A stretch of 64,000 bases of DNA from an uncultured Lachnospiraceae bacterium (GTDB taxonomy: Bacteria > Bacillota > Clostridia > Lachnospirales > Lachnospiraceae), in the NCBI GenBank assembly GCA_947367855.1, contig CANBFE010000017.1, positions 14,270-78,269 of the forward strand. The letters run 5' to 3'. The stretch's first letter is position 1, and each line of letters opens with the position of its first letter. Positions 15,282 through 24,880 of this stretch are shown piece after piece. The notes beneath the pieces were generated by a model. That model worked only from the letters and a program-made list of their open reading frames with translations. It searched no databases and had not been told where the DNA came from. A program made the position numbers and the translations under genes.

Positions 15282-16397
15282 TCAGCGCCCGTAATTTGCA
15301 ACCAGACTTACAGGCAGTATCAGATAGATATAGCCGTGCTCCTCATTTTTGATAAAGCAGGGAGCTTTGGGATTCACCATGAAAAGCTCCACCTCCTCGT
15401 CATCTATAACCCTGAGGGCATCAATGAGGAACTTGGGATTAAATCCGATCATCAGATCACGGCCCTGCTTTTCGATATCAATATCTTCATTCATGCTTCC
15501 CAGGGCAGATTCTATCTTCAGCACCATTCCCTCATCCGTAATATTGATGACAATGGGTTTTCTGTCTCCCTCCCTTGTCAGAAGGGTTGCCCTGTCTATA
15601 CAGCTCAACAGCTCTTTCTTGTTTACCTTTACCCTGGTCTCATAATCACTGGAGAGCATGCGGTCTATGTTAAAGTATTCCCCTTCTATGAGCCTGGATA
15701 CAACCACAGTGTTGTCAAACTCGAATACAATGTGATTTGCCGTAAAATAGATGGTCAGCTCGCTCTCTGCTCCTCCGGGAAGAATCTTGCTCACTTCATT
15801 CAATGTCTTTCCCGGCACAATCACTTTCTTGTGTTCATAGACTTCCCTTAACCGGATTTTACGGATGGATATTCTGTGTCCGTCCGAAGATACCAGTTTC
15901 ATCTCGTCCCCGTTAATCTCAAACAGTTCTCCTGTCATCAGTTTATTATTGTCATTGTCCGAAATGGAAAAGATGGTCTGCCTCACCATTTCCTTTAAGG
16001 TGAACTGACTGATTACTACGCTGTCTTCTTTTTCTACAGGAGGAAGATAGGAGAAATCCTCTCCTGATTTTCCTATAATGGTGAATTTGGCCTTCTCGCA
16101 GGTAATCACTGTTTTATAAGATTCATCCGTCTCTATCCTGATATAACTGTCCGGAAGCTTCCTCACCATTTCCAGAAAAATCTTGGCATCCAGTGCAATG
16201 ATGCCCTCCTCCAGGATATCTCCTTCTATAACAGTCTCGATTCCAAGATCCATATCATTGGCGGTCAGGGTAATGATACCGCCGGAGGCATCTATCAGTA
16301 TACATTCCAGGATGGACATCGTCGTTTTATTGGGAACAGCTTTTGATACGATCTGCACCCCATTCAGCAGATTAGATTTCAGACATACTAATTTCAT
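15282..16397 (-). CDS. dnaN: DNA polymerase III beta subunit (sliding clamp)
   Basis: A 371-residue clamp that forms a dimeric ring around DNA and tethers polymerase III. The three-fold repeated clamp domains are recognisable, from MKLVCLKSNLLNGVQIVSKA through to the conserved C-terminal VNPKAPCFIKNE and ILPVSL. AAGGGAGC lies 7-9 bp before the ATG. It is separated from dnaA by 352 bp that carry a second cluster of DnaA boxes. Confidence 0.98.
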   Translation of the reverse strand: MKLVCLKSNLLNGVQIVSKAVPNKTTMSILECILIDASGGIITLTANDMDLGIETVIEGDILEEGIIALDAKIFLEMVRKLPDSYIRIETDESYKTVITCEKAKFTIIGKSGEDFSYLPPVEKEDSVVISQFTLKEMVRQTIFSISDNDNNKLMTGELFEINGDEMKLVSSDGHRISIRKIRLREVYEHKKVIVPGKTLNEVSKILPGGAESELTIYFTANHIVFEFDNTVVVSRLIEGEYFNIDRMLSSDYETRVKVNKKELLSCIDRATLLTREGDRKPIVINITDEGMVLKIESALGSMNEDIDIEKQGRDLMIGFNPKFLIDALRVIDDEEVELFMVNPKAPCFIKNEEHGYIYLILPVSLVANYGR

Positions 16398-16749
16398 GTT
16401 AAAAGCTCCCTTTCTTTTTCATTCTACCTGTTTTTGGTTTTCGAACTGCAGGCATCTGCCCTCCGCGGGTTCCTGTCAATCTATAAAGAATTTCATAGTC
16501 GTCTTAATAATAGCTGTTGATATGTGCATAAGTGCTTCTATTATACTATTTTTCAGGAAAAAATGGAATGGATAAAGGGTGAATATTTTCAGAATAACTT
16601 AAAATCAAACCTGAAGTTATTCACATCCCTTATCAACCCCTGTTTTCATGCCAACAGGTTATAAACAATATACACATATCTTTCTGTGATTTCACTGTGG
16701 GTATCTTCTGTAAGGATGGGACGGGTTTGGACTCAAGAAGGGTTTATCT
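16398..16749. other. dnaA-dnaN intergenic region with DnaA-box-like sites
   Basis: A 352-bp non-coding stretch inside the replication operon. Near-consensus DnaA 9-mers: TGTGCATAA 16523-16531, TTATTCACA 16617-16625, TTATCAACC 16630-16638 and TTATAAACA 16659-16667. The area 16540-16680 is AT-rich. In B. subtilis the matching gap is one half of a bipartite origin, so this may be the second origin element (inference). No open reading frame with a ribosome-binding site was seen. Confidence 0.6.
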
Positions 16750-18093
16750 TCAAGAAGGATTTATCTTCTTTATTATAATATCAACCTTGTTTTTGAGTTC
16801 TTCATCCGCCTTAAGTTCCGCCGTAATCTTGTTGACTCCGTGTATAATTGTTGTATGGTCCTTTTTTCCGAGAAGCTTTCCTATATTCACATAGGAAGTG
16901 GCGGTAAGTTCACGGCAGAGATACATGACAATCTGCCTGGGAAGGACAAATTCCGAATTTCTTTTCTTGGAGCAGATATCCTCCGGCTTAATGCCGTAAT
17001 GCTCGGAAACTACATTAATAATAAGATTAGGTGTGATATCCCTTGATTTGTTGGGATAGATCACATCCTTCAGCGCTTCTTCTGCCAGGGACAGAGTCAG
17101 GTCCACTTTGTTCAGGCGCGCTGCAGCGATAATCTTGTTAAAGGCGCCCTCCAGTTCCCGGATATTGGACTTAATGTTGGTGGCTATGTATTTAATGATT
17201 TCCTCATCGATGGGTCTTCCGCAGGATTCTGCATTTTTCCGCAGAATGGCCATTCTGGTCTCGTAATCCGGAGGCTGAATGTCCGCTATGAGGCCCCATT
17301 CAAAACGGGAACGGAAACGTTCATCCAGGGTCTCAATCTCCTTGGGAGGCTTGTCCGAGGATAAAATGATCTGTTTTCTGGCGGAATGGAGCACATTGAA
17401 GGTGTGGAAAAACTCCTCCTGTGTACTTTCCTTACCTATAATAAACTGCACATCGTCAACCATGAGCACATCCACGGTTCTGTACTTTTCCCTGAGCTTT
17501 GTCATGGAAGCGGCATTACCGCTTCGAATGGACTCGATAACTTCATTGGTAAATTCCTCACTGGTCACATAGAGAACCTTTTTCTCAGGGTCCTGTTCCA
17601 GGATGAAGTGGCCGATGGAATGCATCAGATGCGTTTTCCCAAGTCCGGGTCCCCCGTACAGATAAAGAGGATTGTAGGTCTGTCCCGGGGATTCGGCCAC
17701 GGCCAGGGAAGCGGAATGGGCAAATTTATTACTGCTGCCCACTACGAAGGTGGCAAATTTATATTTCGGGTTGAGATTGGCATTCTCGGAATTTTCCAGA
17801 ATGGAATCCTCTTCGGGAGTTTCAGGGGCTATGTCCTGTTCCAGGATAAACTGAACCTCAAAAAAGTAATTGAACATTTCCGTGATGGTAACCTGAAAAA
17901 AGCTTTTATATTTGGAAGTAATGTAATTGAGCATGTGGGATTGTTCCCCGGGAATAATAATGCTTACCACATTATTTCTGATATTGTAAAGCTTAAGCGG
18001 CTCAATCCATGTGGTATAAGATATGTCAGTGAGACCATATTCGTTTTTAATGGTTTCCTTGATGGCAGTCCAGTTTTCCCTAATACCTTCCAT
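16750..18093 (-). CDS. dnaA: Chromosomal replication initiator protein DnaA
   Basis: A 447-residue AAA+ initiator that binds DnaA boxes and melts the origin. Domain I is residues 1-85 and a short acidic linker follows (about 88-108). The AAA+ domain has Walker A GGPGLGKT (147-154) and Walker B VDVLMVDDVQF (Asp213/Asp214). Domain IV carries the DnaA signature near the C-terminus, KKDHTTIIHGVNKI. GGGAGG lies about 9 bp before the ATG. It heads the operon dnaA-dnaN-S4-recF-gyrB-gyrA. Its promoter (18140-18168) lies beside the DnaA boxes, which suggests autoregulation. Confidence 0.99.
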   Translation of the reverse strand: MEGIRENWTAIKETIKNEYGLTDISYTTWIEPLKLYNIRNNVVSIIIPGEQSHMLNYITSKYKSFFQVTITEMFNYFFEVQFILEQDIAPETPEEDSILENSENANLNPKYKFATFVVGSSNKFAHSASLAVAESPGQTYNPLYLYGGPGLGKTHLMHSIGHFILEQDPEKKVLYVTSEEFTNEVIESIRSGNAASMTKLREKYRTVDVLMVDDVQFIIGKESTQEEFFHTFNVLHSARKQIILSSDKPPKEIETLDERFRSRFEWGLIADIQPPDYETRMAILRKNAESCGRPIDEEIIKYIATNIKSNIRELEGAFNKIIAAARLNKVDLTLSLAEEALKDVIYPNKSRDITPNLIINVVSEHYGIKPEDICSKKRNSEFVLPRQIVMYLCRELTATSYVNIGKLLGKKDHTTIIHGVNKITAELKADEELKNKVDIIIKKINPS

Positions 18094-18139
18094 TGACAGG
18101 TTCCTCCCTTAAAAAAGCCCTAAATCACCATGTTTCTCT

Positions 18140-18168
18140 ATTGTAATATAGTTTTGGCAATATTTCAA
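18140..18168 (-). promoter_or_regulatory. dnaA promoter
   Basis: On the minus strand, TTGAAA (18163-18168), a 17-bp spacer and TACAAT (18140-18145), about 45 bp before the dnaA start. Two DnaA boxes lie 30-50 bp upstream. Confidence 0.7.
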
Positions 18169-18198
18169 ATGTTAGTTTTGAACATTTTAGGGAAAAAG

Positions 18199-18443
18199 TT
18201 ATCCACATAATGTGTATAACTATGTATATAAAATTTTTTTGTACATGGGGGTGTGGATAGAAATGTGTATAAGTGGATAACTTGGGGGAAATTGAGGAAT
18301 CCAGTGTTTAAAAGGATTTGTGATATCGTTTTCACCGTCCATGCACAGGGTTTGTCCAGTTTTTATTTTATTTATCCACATTTTATCAACAGGATGTGCA
18401 TAAGTGAAATGGGGGTAATTTATGTGGATATCTATGTGTATAA
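18199..18443. other. Chromosomal replication origin (oriC) DnaA-box cluster
   Basis: At least nine 9-mers match or nearly match the DnaA box TTATNCACA on either strand: 18199-18207, 18211-18219, 18252-18260, 18264-18272, 18272-18280, 18372-18380, 18383-18391, 18395-18403 and 18435-18443. A tenth, TGTGGATAT, is at 18423-18431. Perfect TTATCCACA copies are at 18199 and 18372. AT-rich tracts, 18221-18240 and 18449-18520, are candidate unwinding elements. The cluster lies in the 522-bp divergent gap between dnaA and rpmH, where gene orientation switches. Confidence 0.93.
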
Positions 18444-18495
18444 CTGTGCAAAAAAATTTTTTGCCATGAAAAACCGTATTTTTACTGCATTTTAC

Positions 18496-18524
18496 TTGAC
18501 ATTACAGATTTTTTTTTATACAAT
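18496..18524 (+). promoter_or_regulatory. rpmH promoter
   Basis: TTGACA (18496-18501), a 17-bp spacer and TACAAT (18519-18524), about 90 bp before rpmH. This is the only near-consensus pair in the gap facing right, and it should drive rpmH-rnpA and possibly the genes beyond. Confidence 0.75.
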
Positions 18525-18616
18525 CAAAGTGCTGTTTTCCGAAATACAGGGATAAATGCGGGTTTAAAATTGAGTTGCCTTTATAGAGAAAGGTTCAGAG
18601 AAGGAGGTGCTTTACC

Positions 18617-18751
18617 ATGAAAATGACATTTCAGCCTAAAAAGCGTTCCAGGGCCAAGGTTCACGGGTTCAGGGCTAGAATGAGTACGAAGGGCGGAAGA
18701 AAGGTTCTTGCTGCCAGACGTGCAAAAGGAAGAAAAGTATTGTCTGCTTAG
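18617..18751 (+). CDS. rpmH: 50S ribosomal protein L34
   Basis: A 44-residue basic protein of the large ribosomal subunit, starting [18 protein letters not shown] and ending AKGRKVLSA, a full match to the L34 family in length and motif. AAGGAGG (18601-18607) lies 9 bp before the ATG. It is the first gene to the right of the origin, as in most bacteria. A hairpin starts at its stop codon. Confidence 0.98.
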   Translation: MKMTFQPKKRSRAKVHGFRARMSTKGGRKVLAARRAKGRKVLSA

Positions 18752-18773
18752 GTCACAGAAATGTGGCCTTTTT
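18751..18773 (+). terminator. Attenuating terminator between rpmH and rnpA
   Basis: Stem GGTCACA (18751-18757) with TGTGGCC (18762-18768), a four-base GAAA-type loop and a five-T run at 18769-18773. Only 41 bp separate it from rnpA, which has no clear promoter of its own. It probably lets part of the transcripts through and keeps rnpA below rpmH (inference). Confidence 0.65.
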
Positions 18774-18814
18774 CTTAAGCGGGCAAAAAGTCTTTCAGGA
18801 GGTGGAAGAGAAAG

Positions 18815-19159
18815 ATGAAATTTTCTGAAAGTCTTAAAAAGAATCACCAGTTCCAGTATGTGTACAGATTCGGAAGATCCTATGGGAACAGATATCTGGT
18901 AATGTATGTGAAGGAAAACGGCACCGGAGGGAACCGTATTGGAATCAGCGTGAGCAAAAAAGTGGGCAACAGTGTGGTGAGACACCGGATTACCAGACTG
19001 GTGCGGGAAAGTTACCGGCTGCAGGAAGCGATGTTCAATAGTGGTTTGGACATTGTAGTCGTTGCAAGGAAGAATGCTGCTTCGGTGGGTTATCATGAAA
19101 TAGAGAGCGCGCTGCTTCACCTTGGAAAGCTTCATCATATAACAGAGGTCTGTTTATAG
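18815..19159 (+). CDS. rnpA: Ribonuclease P protein component
   Basis: A 114-residue basic protein subunit of RNase P, which matures the 5' end of tRNA with the catalytic RNA. The RNR-type signature region is NRIGISVSKKVGNSVVRHRI followed by TRLVRESYR, and the N-terminal KKNHQFQYVYRFGRS substrate-binding stretch is present. CAGGAGG lies about 14 bp before the ATG. It sits between rpmH and yidD, the standard order. Confidence 0.97.
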   Translation: MKFSESLKKNHQFQYVYRFGRSYGNRYLVMYVKENGTGGNRIGISVSKKVGNSVVRHRITRLVRESYRLQEAMFNSGLDIVVVARKNAASVGYHEIESALLHLGKLHHITEVCL

Positions 19160-19162
19160 GAC

Positions 19163-19375
19163 ATGAAAAAAATTTTGATTGCCGGTATCAGGTTTTACCA
19201 GAAATATATATCCCCCATGAAGAGGACGAAATGTCCCTATATACCAAGCTGCTCCAACTATGCTCTGGAGGCTTTGGAGAGACATGGCGCTGTAAAAGGC
19301 AGCCTTCTGGCTGTCTGGAGGATATTGCGCTGCAATCCCTTTTCAAAAGGGGGATTTGATCCTGTTCCAAAATAA
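19163..19375 (+). CDS. yidD: Membrane protein insertion efficiency factor YidD
   Basis: A 70-residue membrane-associated protein that assists YidC-dependent insertion. Family signatures: [30 protein letters not shown] and [18 protein letters not shown] (given here as two separate short blocks, with the conserved cysteines in CPYIPSC and LRCNP). It starts 3 bp after rnpA stops, so it is likely co-translated. Confidence 0.96.
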   Translation: MKKILIAGIRFYQKYISPMKRTKCPYIPSCSNYALEALERHGAVKGSLLAVWRILRCNPFSKGGFDPVPK

Positions 19376-19412
19376 AATTCCGGCATAAACCGACTGAGAG
19401 GAAAAAGATATA

Positions 19413-20738
19413 ATGAATCTAATTATACTGACCCAGAACACCACACCCATCATTGGGCAGGTTGCATGGCTGCTGGGGAAGATCATGAACGGCATTTTCT
19501 ATGTGATAGACTTTATCGGGATTCCCAATATAGGACTTGCCATCATTCTGTTTACCATAGTGGTAAACCTTCTAATGACGCCATTGAATATCAAGCAGCA
19601 GAAATTCTCCAAGCTGCAGGTTAAGATGAGTCCTGAAATACAGGCCATCGAGGCAAAATATAAGGGCAGGTCGGATCAGGAATCCCTGATGGCGAAGAAT
19701 CAGGAAATACAGATGGTTTACGCCAAATACGGAGTTTCCGCCAGCGGAAGCTGTCTGCAGCTGCTGATACAGATGCCGATTCTGTTTGCTCTGTATCAGG
19801 TAATTTACCGCATGCCGGCCTATGTAACCCAGATCGGAAATACCTTTAAGGTTCTTGCGGACAAAATTATGGCAGTGGACAATGGTGGATTTCTGCAGGA
19901 ATCCGGAATTGACAGCATTGCAAATGTGGTAGCCATGTACGGACAGTCCATGACAAAAGGTGATCTGTCAAAGGGTATCATAGATGTTCTGAACAAACTG
20001 TCTTCCGCGGATCTGACAGCTGTTGCGCAGCATTATGACCTGACACAGCTTACCTATGAGGGACAGCTGATTCTGAGTAATGATACCACCAGGGGTCTGA
20101 TTGACACTTACAATAATTTTCTGGGACTGAATATGGGAGATTCCCCCGGCGCGCTGATCAGAAGCGCATGGGCAGTGGGCGCATGGGGCATTGTAATCGG
20201 CGCTGTAATGATTCCTGTCCTCTCTGCGGTAACCCAGTGGATCAATGTAAAGCTGATGCCACAGCAGCCCTCAAACGGCAATGAGAAAGCTTCTTCCATG
20301 GCTGCTTCCATGAAGACCATGAATATGTTCATGCCTCTGATGTCCGCCTGGTTCTGCTTTTCTTTCCCGGCAGGCATGGGTCTGTACTGGGTGGCCGGAA
20401 GCGTGGTGAGAAGTATTCAGCAGGTCATTATCAACAAGCATATTGACAAAATGGATTTTGATGAAGTAATAAAGAAAAATTCCGCAAAAAGTGCAAAGAA
20501 AATCGAGAAGATGAAGAAGACACAGGAGAGAATGAACGCCTATGCCAGCATGAATACCAGAAATATTCAGAATAAGACAAGTGTGTCTTCTGCAGCATCT
20601 CAGAACCAGGCAGGGAAAGCGGATACAAACAAGACCGCGGACGGAACGTACAGCAGGGGAAATGCAAAGCCGGGAAGTATGATGTCCAAGGCAAATATGG
20701 TAAAAGATTACAACGAGAGAAACAATAACAGAGGTTAG
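19413..20738 (+). CDS. yidC: Membrane protein insertase YidC/OxaI family
   Basis: A 441-residue insertase that moves proteins into the cytoplasmic membrane with or without SecYEG. The first membrane span is followed by a second (IGLAIILFTIVVNLLMTPL), a cytoplasmic charged loop (QQKFSKLQVKMSPEIQAIEAKY), and the SGSCLQLLIQMPILFALYQ segment. An extracellular loop of about 100 residues comes next, then the last spans around FMPLMSAWFCFSFPAGMGLYW. The C-terminal 90 residues are polar, basic, and Ser/Thr/Asn-rich. No lipobox cysteine is seen at the N-terminus. Confidence 0.96.
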   Translation: MNLIILTQNTTPIIGQVAWLLGKIMNGIFYVIDFIGIPNIGLAIILFTIVVNLLMTPLNIKQQKFSKLQVKMSPEIQAIEAKYKGRSDQESLMAKNQEIQMVYAKYGVSASGSCLQLLIQMPILFALYQVIYRMPAYVTQIGNTFKVLADKIMAVDNGGFLQESGIDSIANVVAMYGQSMTKGDLSKGIIDVLNKLSSADLTAVAQHYDLTQLTYEGQLILSNDTTRGLIDTYNNFLGLNMGDSPGALIRSAWAVGAWGIVIGAVMIPVLSAVTQWINVKLMPQQPSNGNEKASSMAASMKTMNMFMPLMSAWFCFSFPAGMGLYWVAGSVVRSIQQVIINKHIDKMDFDEVIKKNSAKSAKKIEKMKKTQERMNAYASMNTRNIQNKTSVSSAASQNQAGKADTNKTADGTYSRGNAKPGSMMSKANMVKDYNERNNNRG

Positions 20739-20792
20739 AGAATCTGGAAACAGCATAATTGCTGCAGTCCTGAATGAGGAGGATCATGAGAC

Positions 20793-21437
20793 ATGATTAA
20801 GGAGCAGGAGTTTGTTGAATTGTCTGCCAAGACAGTGAATGAAGCCATTACTGAGGCATGCAGGAAATTCGGTGTCACCAGTGACAGACTTGACTATCAG
20901 GTAATAGATGAAGGTTCCAGCGGTTTCCTGGGAATCGGTTCCAGGCCGGCTGTCATCAGGGCAGCGGCCAAGATCGAGAACGTTTCCATTGAAGACGTAG
21001 CCAGAAACTTCCTCAAGGAAGTATTTTCTGCAATGGAAATGGAAGTCGTGATAGATGTGGTATACCGGGAAGAAGAGAAAGCGATAGATATCGAACTTTC
21101 AGGGGATGAAATGGGTGTGCTCATTGGTAAGAGAGGGCAGACTCTTGATTCCCTGCAGTACCTTGTTTCCCTGGTGGTAAACAAGGAGATGGAAGAATAC
21201 ATCAGGGTTAAGGTGGATACGGAAAATTACCGTCAGAGGAGACGGGAAACACTGGAAAATCTGGCCAAAAACATTGCTTATAAGGTGAAAAAGACCAAAA
21301 GGCCGGTCTCCCTGGAGCCTATGAATCCCTATGAGAGGCGGATCATTCATTCTACTTTGCAGAACGACAGGAATATCTCCACGCACAGTGAGGGAGACGA
21401 ACCTTTCAGAAGAGTTGTGGTTACTTATAAGAGATAA
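20793..21437 (+). CDS. jag: Jag/KhpB RNA-binding protein (Jag-N, KH, R3H domains)
   Basis: A 214-residue RNA-binding protein. The Jag N-terminal domain covers residues 1-55 (VELSAKTVNEAI ... GFLGIGSRPAVIRAA). A KH domain follows (VLIGKRGQTLDSLQYLVSLV), then a C-terminal R3H domain (ERRIIHSTLQ ... PFRRVVVTYKR). In related Firmicutes it works with KhpA as a post-transcriptional regulator linked to cell division and envelope growth. GAGGAGG lies 10 bp before the ATG. It is encoded directly after yidC, as usual. Confidence 0.95.
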   Translation: MIKEQEFVELSAKTVNEAITEACRKFGVTSDRLDYQVIDEGSSGFLGIGSRPAVIRAAAKIENVSIEDVARNFLKEVFSAMEMEVVIDVVYREEEKAIDIELSGDEMGVLIGKRGQTLDSLQYLVSLVVNKEMEEYIRVKVDTENYRQRRRETLENLAKNIAYKVKKTKRPVSLEPMNPYERRIIHSTLQNDRNISTHSEGDEPFRRVVVTYKR

Positions 21438-21448
21438 TACACAGACGT

Positions 21449-21480
21449 AAAACCGGATATAGACATTTATATCCGGTTTT
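21449..21480 (+). terminator. Terminator after jag
   Basis: A perfect 13-bp stem, AAAACCGGATATA (21449-21461) with TATATCCGGTTTT (21468-21480), a 6-base loop, ending in the T-run of the right arm. It lies 12 bp past the jag stop and 44 bp before mnmE. Confidence 0.8.
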
Positions 21481-21523
21481 ATGTATATAATCATTCATTT
21501 GGCCAGACAACAGGGATGTTAAC

Positions 21524-22924
21524 ATGATAAAAGAGGATACAATTGCGGCGATTGCCACGGGAATGACTGATTCGGGAATCGGCATTGTGAGGATCAGCGG
21601 AGAGGATGCGGTTGACATTGGAGACCGGATTTTCAGCTCTCCTTCCGGGAAAAAAATTTTAAAAAATGCTGTAAGCCATATGCTGTATTACGGATTTGCG
21701 GAAGACCGGGTCAGCAGTTTTACCATAGATGAAGTGATGGCTGTGGTGATGAGGGCTCCCAGGAGCTTTACAGGCGAGGATACGGTGGAGATTCAGTGTC
21801 ATGGCGGTGTGTTGGTAATGCGGAAGATATTGGACGCGGCCCTGAAATGCGGCGCCAGACTGGCAGAGCCCGGGGAGTTTACCAGAAGGGCCTTTCTGAA
21901 CGGAAGAATGGATCTGTCCAGGGCAGAGGCTGTTATGGACATTATACACTCCAGAAATGAATATGCTCTGGCATCTTCCCTGAATCAGCTGAAAGGGGCT
22001 CTGTCCCGGGAGACAGGGGAACTCAGGAGCCGGATTCTCCATGAGGTTGCCTTCATTGAATCCGCCCTGGATGATCCGGAACATTTTACCCTGGAGGGAT
22101 ATCCGGAGAGGCTGGCGGCGCAGGCAGATGAACTGGAGAAGAGAATAAGAAGGCTGCAGGATACATTTGAAAACGGCAGACTGATCAAAGAGGGAATCAA
22201 CACAGTGATTCTTGGAAAGCCAAATGTGGGAAAATCCTCCCTTATGAATTGTCTGGTGGGGGAGGAAAGAGCCATTGTCACGGATGTGGCCGGAACCACA
22301 AGGGATATTCTCAGGGAATATGTGAGACTTGGGGATATCAGCCTGAATGTGACGGATACGGCTGGTATTCGTGAGACGGAAGATACAGTAGAGAAAATAG
22401 GTGTGGAAAGGACTTTGGAATATGCTGAGAGTGCGGATCTTGTTATCTACGTGGTGGACGCTTCGACTGCTCTGGATGAAAATGACAGGGAAATAGTATC
22501 ACTCATACGAGAGAAGAAAAAATTAGTACTGCTGAACAAGAGTGATCTGGAGACAAAGGTAACGGAAGAGATGATAGAGGAGCTTTTCGGAGACGGGGAT
22601 AATGTCTGTACCATTGTAAAAACATCTGCCAGGGACGGTTCCGGTATAAGGGAATTGGAACGGACTGTTAAGGAAATGTTTTTTCAGGGGGAAATGAAAA
22701 GCAGCAATGAAGTGGTCATTACGAACATAAGGCACAAAGAGGCATTGGAGGAGGCGGCTCTTTCCCTGAACATGGTGAAAAAAAGCATAGAGGAGGGCAT
22801 GCCGGAGGATTTTTATTCCATAGACCTGATGGCAGCCTATGCCTCCCTTGGGAGAATTACGGGGGAGGAAGTGGAGGACGATCTGGTGGAGGAGATATTT
22901 TCCAGATTCTGTATGGGAAAGTAG
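21524..22924 (+). CDS. mnmE: tRNA uridine-5-carboxymethylaminomethyl modification GTPase MnmE
   Basis: A 466-residue enzyme that, with MnmG, modifies U34 of certain tRNAs. The N-terminal tetrahydrofolate-binding domain comes first. A helical domain follows with an inserted G domain: GKPNVGKSS (231-239), the TAGIRETEDTVEK switch region, and the LLNKSD G4 motif. The C-terminal catalytic cysteine motif reads FCMGK in place of the common FCIGK. Length is normal. It is 30 bp upstream of its partner mnmG. Confidence 0.98.
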   Translation: MIKEDTIAAIATGMTDSGIGIVRISGEDAVDIGDRIFSSPSGKKILKNAVSHMLYYGFAEDRVSSFTIDEVMAVVMRAPRSFTGEDTVEIQCHGGVLVMRKILDAALKCGARLAEPGEFTRRAFLNGRMDLSRAEAVMDIIHSRNEYALASSLNQLKGALSRETGELRSRILHEVAFIESALDDPEHFTLEGYPERLAAQADELEKRIRRLQDTFENGRLIKEGINTVILGKPNVGKSSLMNCLVGEERAIVTDVAGTTRDILREYVRLGDISLNVTDTAGIRETEDTVEKIGVERTLEYAESADLVIYVVDASTALDENDREIVSLIREKKKLVLLNKSDLETKVTEEMIEELFGDGDNVCTIVKTSARDGSGIRELERTVKEMFFQGEMKSSNEVVITNIRHKEALEEAALSLNMVKKSIEEGMPEDFYSIDLMAAYASLGRITGEEVEDDLVEEIFSRFCMGK

Positions 22925-22954
22925 GGTAGAAGCTGCGGGCAAGGAGCGGAGAAT

Positions 22955-24880
22955 ATGAGGGATGAATTTGTTGAAAATACAGAGGTATGTGTCATAGGAG
23001 CCGGTCATGCGGGATGTGAGGCTGCCCTGGCCTGTGCCAGGCTTGGACTTGATACAGTGGTATTTACCGTGAGTGTGGACAGCATAGCGCTGATGCCCTG
23101 CAACCCCAATATAGGGGGAACCTCCAAGGGACATCTGGTGAGGGAACTGGATGCCCTGGGAGGAGAGATGGGAAAAAATATAGACAGGACCTTTATACAG
23201 TCAAAAATGCTGAATGTCTCCAAAGGGCCTGCCGTTCATTCCCTGCGGGCCCAGGCAGACAAGGCGGAATATTCCAGGGCCATGAGAAAGGTTCTGGAAA
23301 ATCAGGAACATCTTACTATAAAGCAGGGAGAAGTATGTGAGATTTTGTGGGAGGAGATCCCGGATTCAGGTGAAAAGGGAAAAAAGAGAGTTACAGGAGT
23401 AAGGACTTTCACAGGTATGGTTTACAGATGTAAGGCTGTAATTCTGTGTACAGGGACTTATCTGGGAGCCAGATGTCTGTGCGGGGAATCCATTACCTAT
23501 ACGGGCCCAAACGGACTACAGGCAGCTAGTCATCTGACGGATTCCCTGAAGGAGATGGGGATAGAGCTGCATCGTTTTAAGACGGGAACTCCTGCCAGAA
23601 TGGACGGACGGAGTATTGACTATTCAAAGATGGAAGAACAGCCGGGGGATGAACATATCGTACCCTTTTCTTTTTCCACAAATCCCGAAGACATACAGAG
23701 GGAGCAGGTCTCCTGTTGGCTGACCTACACCAATGAAAAAACCCATGAGATTATAAGGGAAAATCTGGACAGATCTCCCATTTATGCGGGAATCATAGAG
23801 GGAACCGGGCCCAGATACTGTCCTTCCATTGAGGATAAAGTGGTTAAATTTGCCGATAAGGAGAGGCACCAGGTTTTCATTGAGCCGGAGGGACTGCACA
23901 CCAATGAGATGTATGTAGGGGGAATGTCCTCCTCCCTTCCTGAGGATGTGCAGCTTGCAATGTACAGGACTGTGCCCGGACTTGAGAATTGCAGGATTGT
24001 GCGGAATGCCTATGCCATTGAATATGACTGTATCAGCGGAAGACAGCTTGATCGTACTCTGGAATTCAAGGAGATAAAGGGATTGTTCAGCGGCGGCCAG
24101 TTTAACGGAAGCAGCGGTTACGAGGAGGCGGCCTGTCAGGGACTGGTGGCCGGAGTAAATGCGGCCATGTCCATTCTGGGAAAGGAACCCCTGACCATTG
24201 ACAGGTCGGAAGGTTATATAGGTGTGCTGATAGACGATCTGGTGACAAAGGATAACAGGGAACCTTACCGTATGATGACGTCCCGGGCGGAGTACAGGCT
24301 GCTGCTGCGCCAGGACAATGCGGATCTGCGTCTCAGGAAAAAGGGATATGAGAAGGGGCTGGTGACGGAGGAGGAATACAGATGCCTGACAGAGAAGCAG
24401 AGACTTATCCAGGAAGAAGTAAAGCGTCTGAAGAATACCTTTGTAGGGGCAAACAGGGAGATTCAGGGATTTCTGGAAGCGCACGGAAGCTCTTCCCTGA
24501 AGACTGCGGCCAGTCTGGCGGAACTGCTCTGCCGCCCGGAACTTTCCTATGAAATACTGGAGGAAGTGGACAGGGAGAGAAAACCCCTTCCGCCACAGGT
24601 TCTGGAACAGGTTGAAATCGAGATAAAATACGAGGGATATATAGAGAGACAGAGACGGCAGGTGGAGCAGTATAAAAAGATGGAGAAAAAGCTGATACCC
24701 GGGGACATTGATTATGACCAGGTATCCTCCCTGCGTCTGGAGGCAAGGCAGAAACTGAAACTGTTCCGGCCATCCTCTCTGGGACAGGCCTCCAGGATAT
24801 CGGGAGTGTCTCCGGCGGATGTGTCCGTCTTGCTGGTTTATCTGGAGCGGTACAGAAAACAGGTGGGAGAAAAGAAATGA
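22955..24880 (+). CDS. mnmG: tRNA uridine-5-carboxymethylaminomethyl modification enzyme MnmG (GidA)
   Basis: A 641-residue FAD-dependent partner of MnmE. The FAD-binding Rossmann motif is [19 protein letters not shown] near the N-terminus. Family blocks include [37 protein letters not shown] and the C-terminal [18 protein letters not shown] (written with the upstream QA in the sequence). AAGGAG lies 9 bp before the ATG. The stop overlaps the next gene (a MATE transporter) by ATGA, an unusual coupling partner. Confidence 0.98.
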   Translation: MRDEFVENTEVCVIGAGHAGCEAALACARLGLDTVVFTVSVDSIALMPCNPNIGGTSKGHLVRELDALGGEMGKNIDRTFIQSKMLNVSKGPAVHSLRAQADKAEYSRAMRKVLENQEHLTIKQGEVCEILWEEIPDSGEKGKKRVTGVRTFTGMVYRCKAVILCTGTYLGARCLCGESITYTGPNGLQAASHLTDSLKEMGIELHRFKTGTPARMDGRSIDYSKMEEQPGDEHIVPFSFSTNPEDIQREQVSCWLTYTNEKTHEIIRENLDRSPIYAGIIEGTGPRYCPSIEDKVVKFADKERHQVFIEPEGLHTNEMYVGGMSSSLPEDVQLAMYRTVPGLENCRIVRNAYAIEYDCISGRQLDRTLEFKEIKGLFSGGQFNGSSGYEEAACQGLVAGVNAAMSILGKEPLTIDRSEGYIGVLIDDLVTKDNREPYRMMTSRAEYRLLLRQDNADLRLRKKGYEKGLVTEEEYRCLTEKQRLIQEEVKRLKNTFVGANREIQGFLEAHGSSSLKTAASLAELLCRPELSYEILEEVDRERKPLPPQVLEQVEIEIKYEGYIERQRRQVEQYKKMEKKLIPGDIDYDQVSSLRLEARQKLKLFRPSSLGQASRISGVSPADVSVLLVYLERYRKQVGEKK

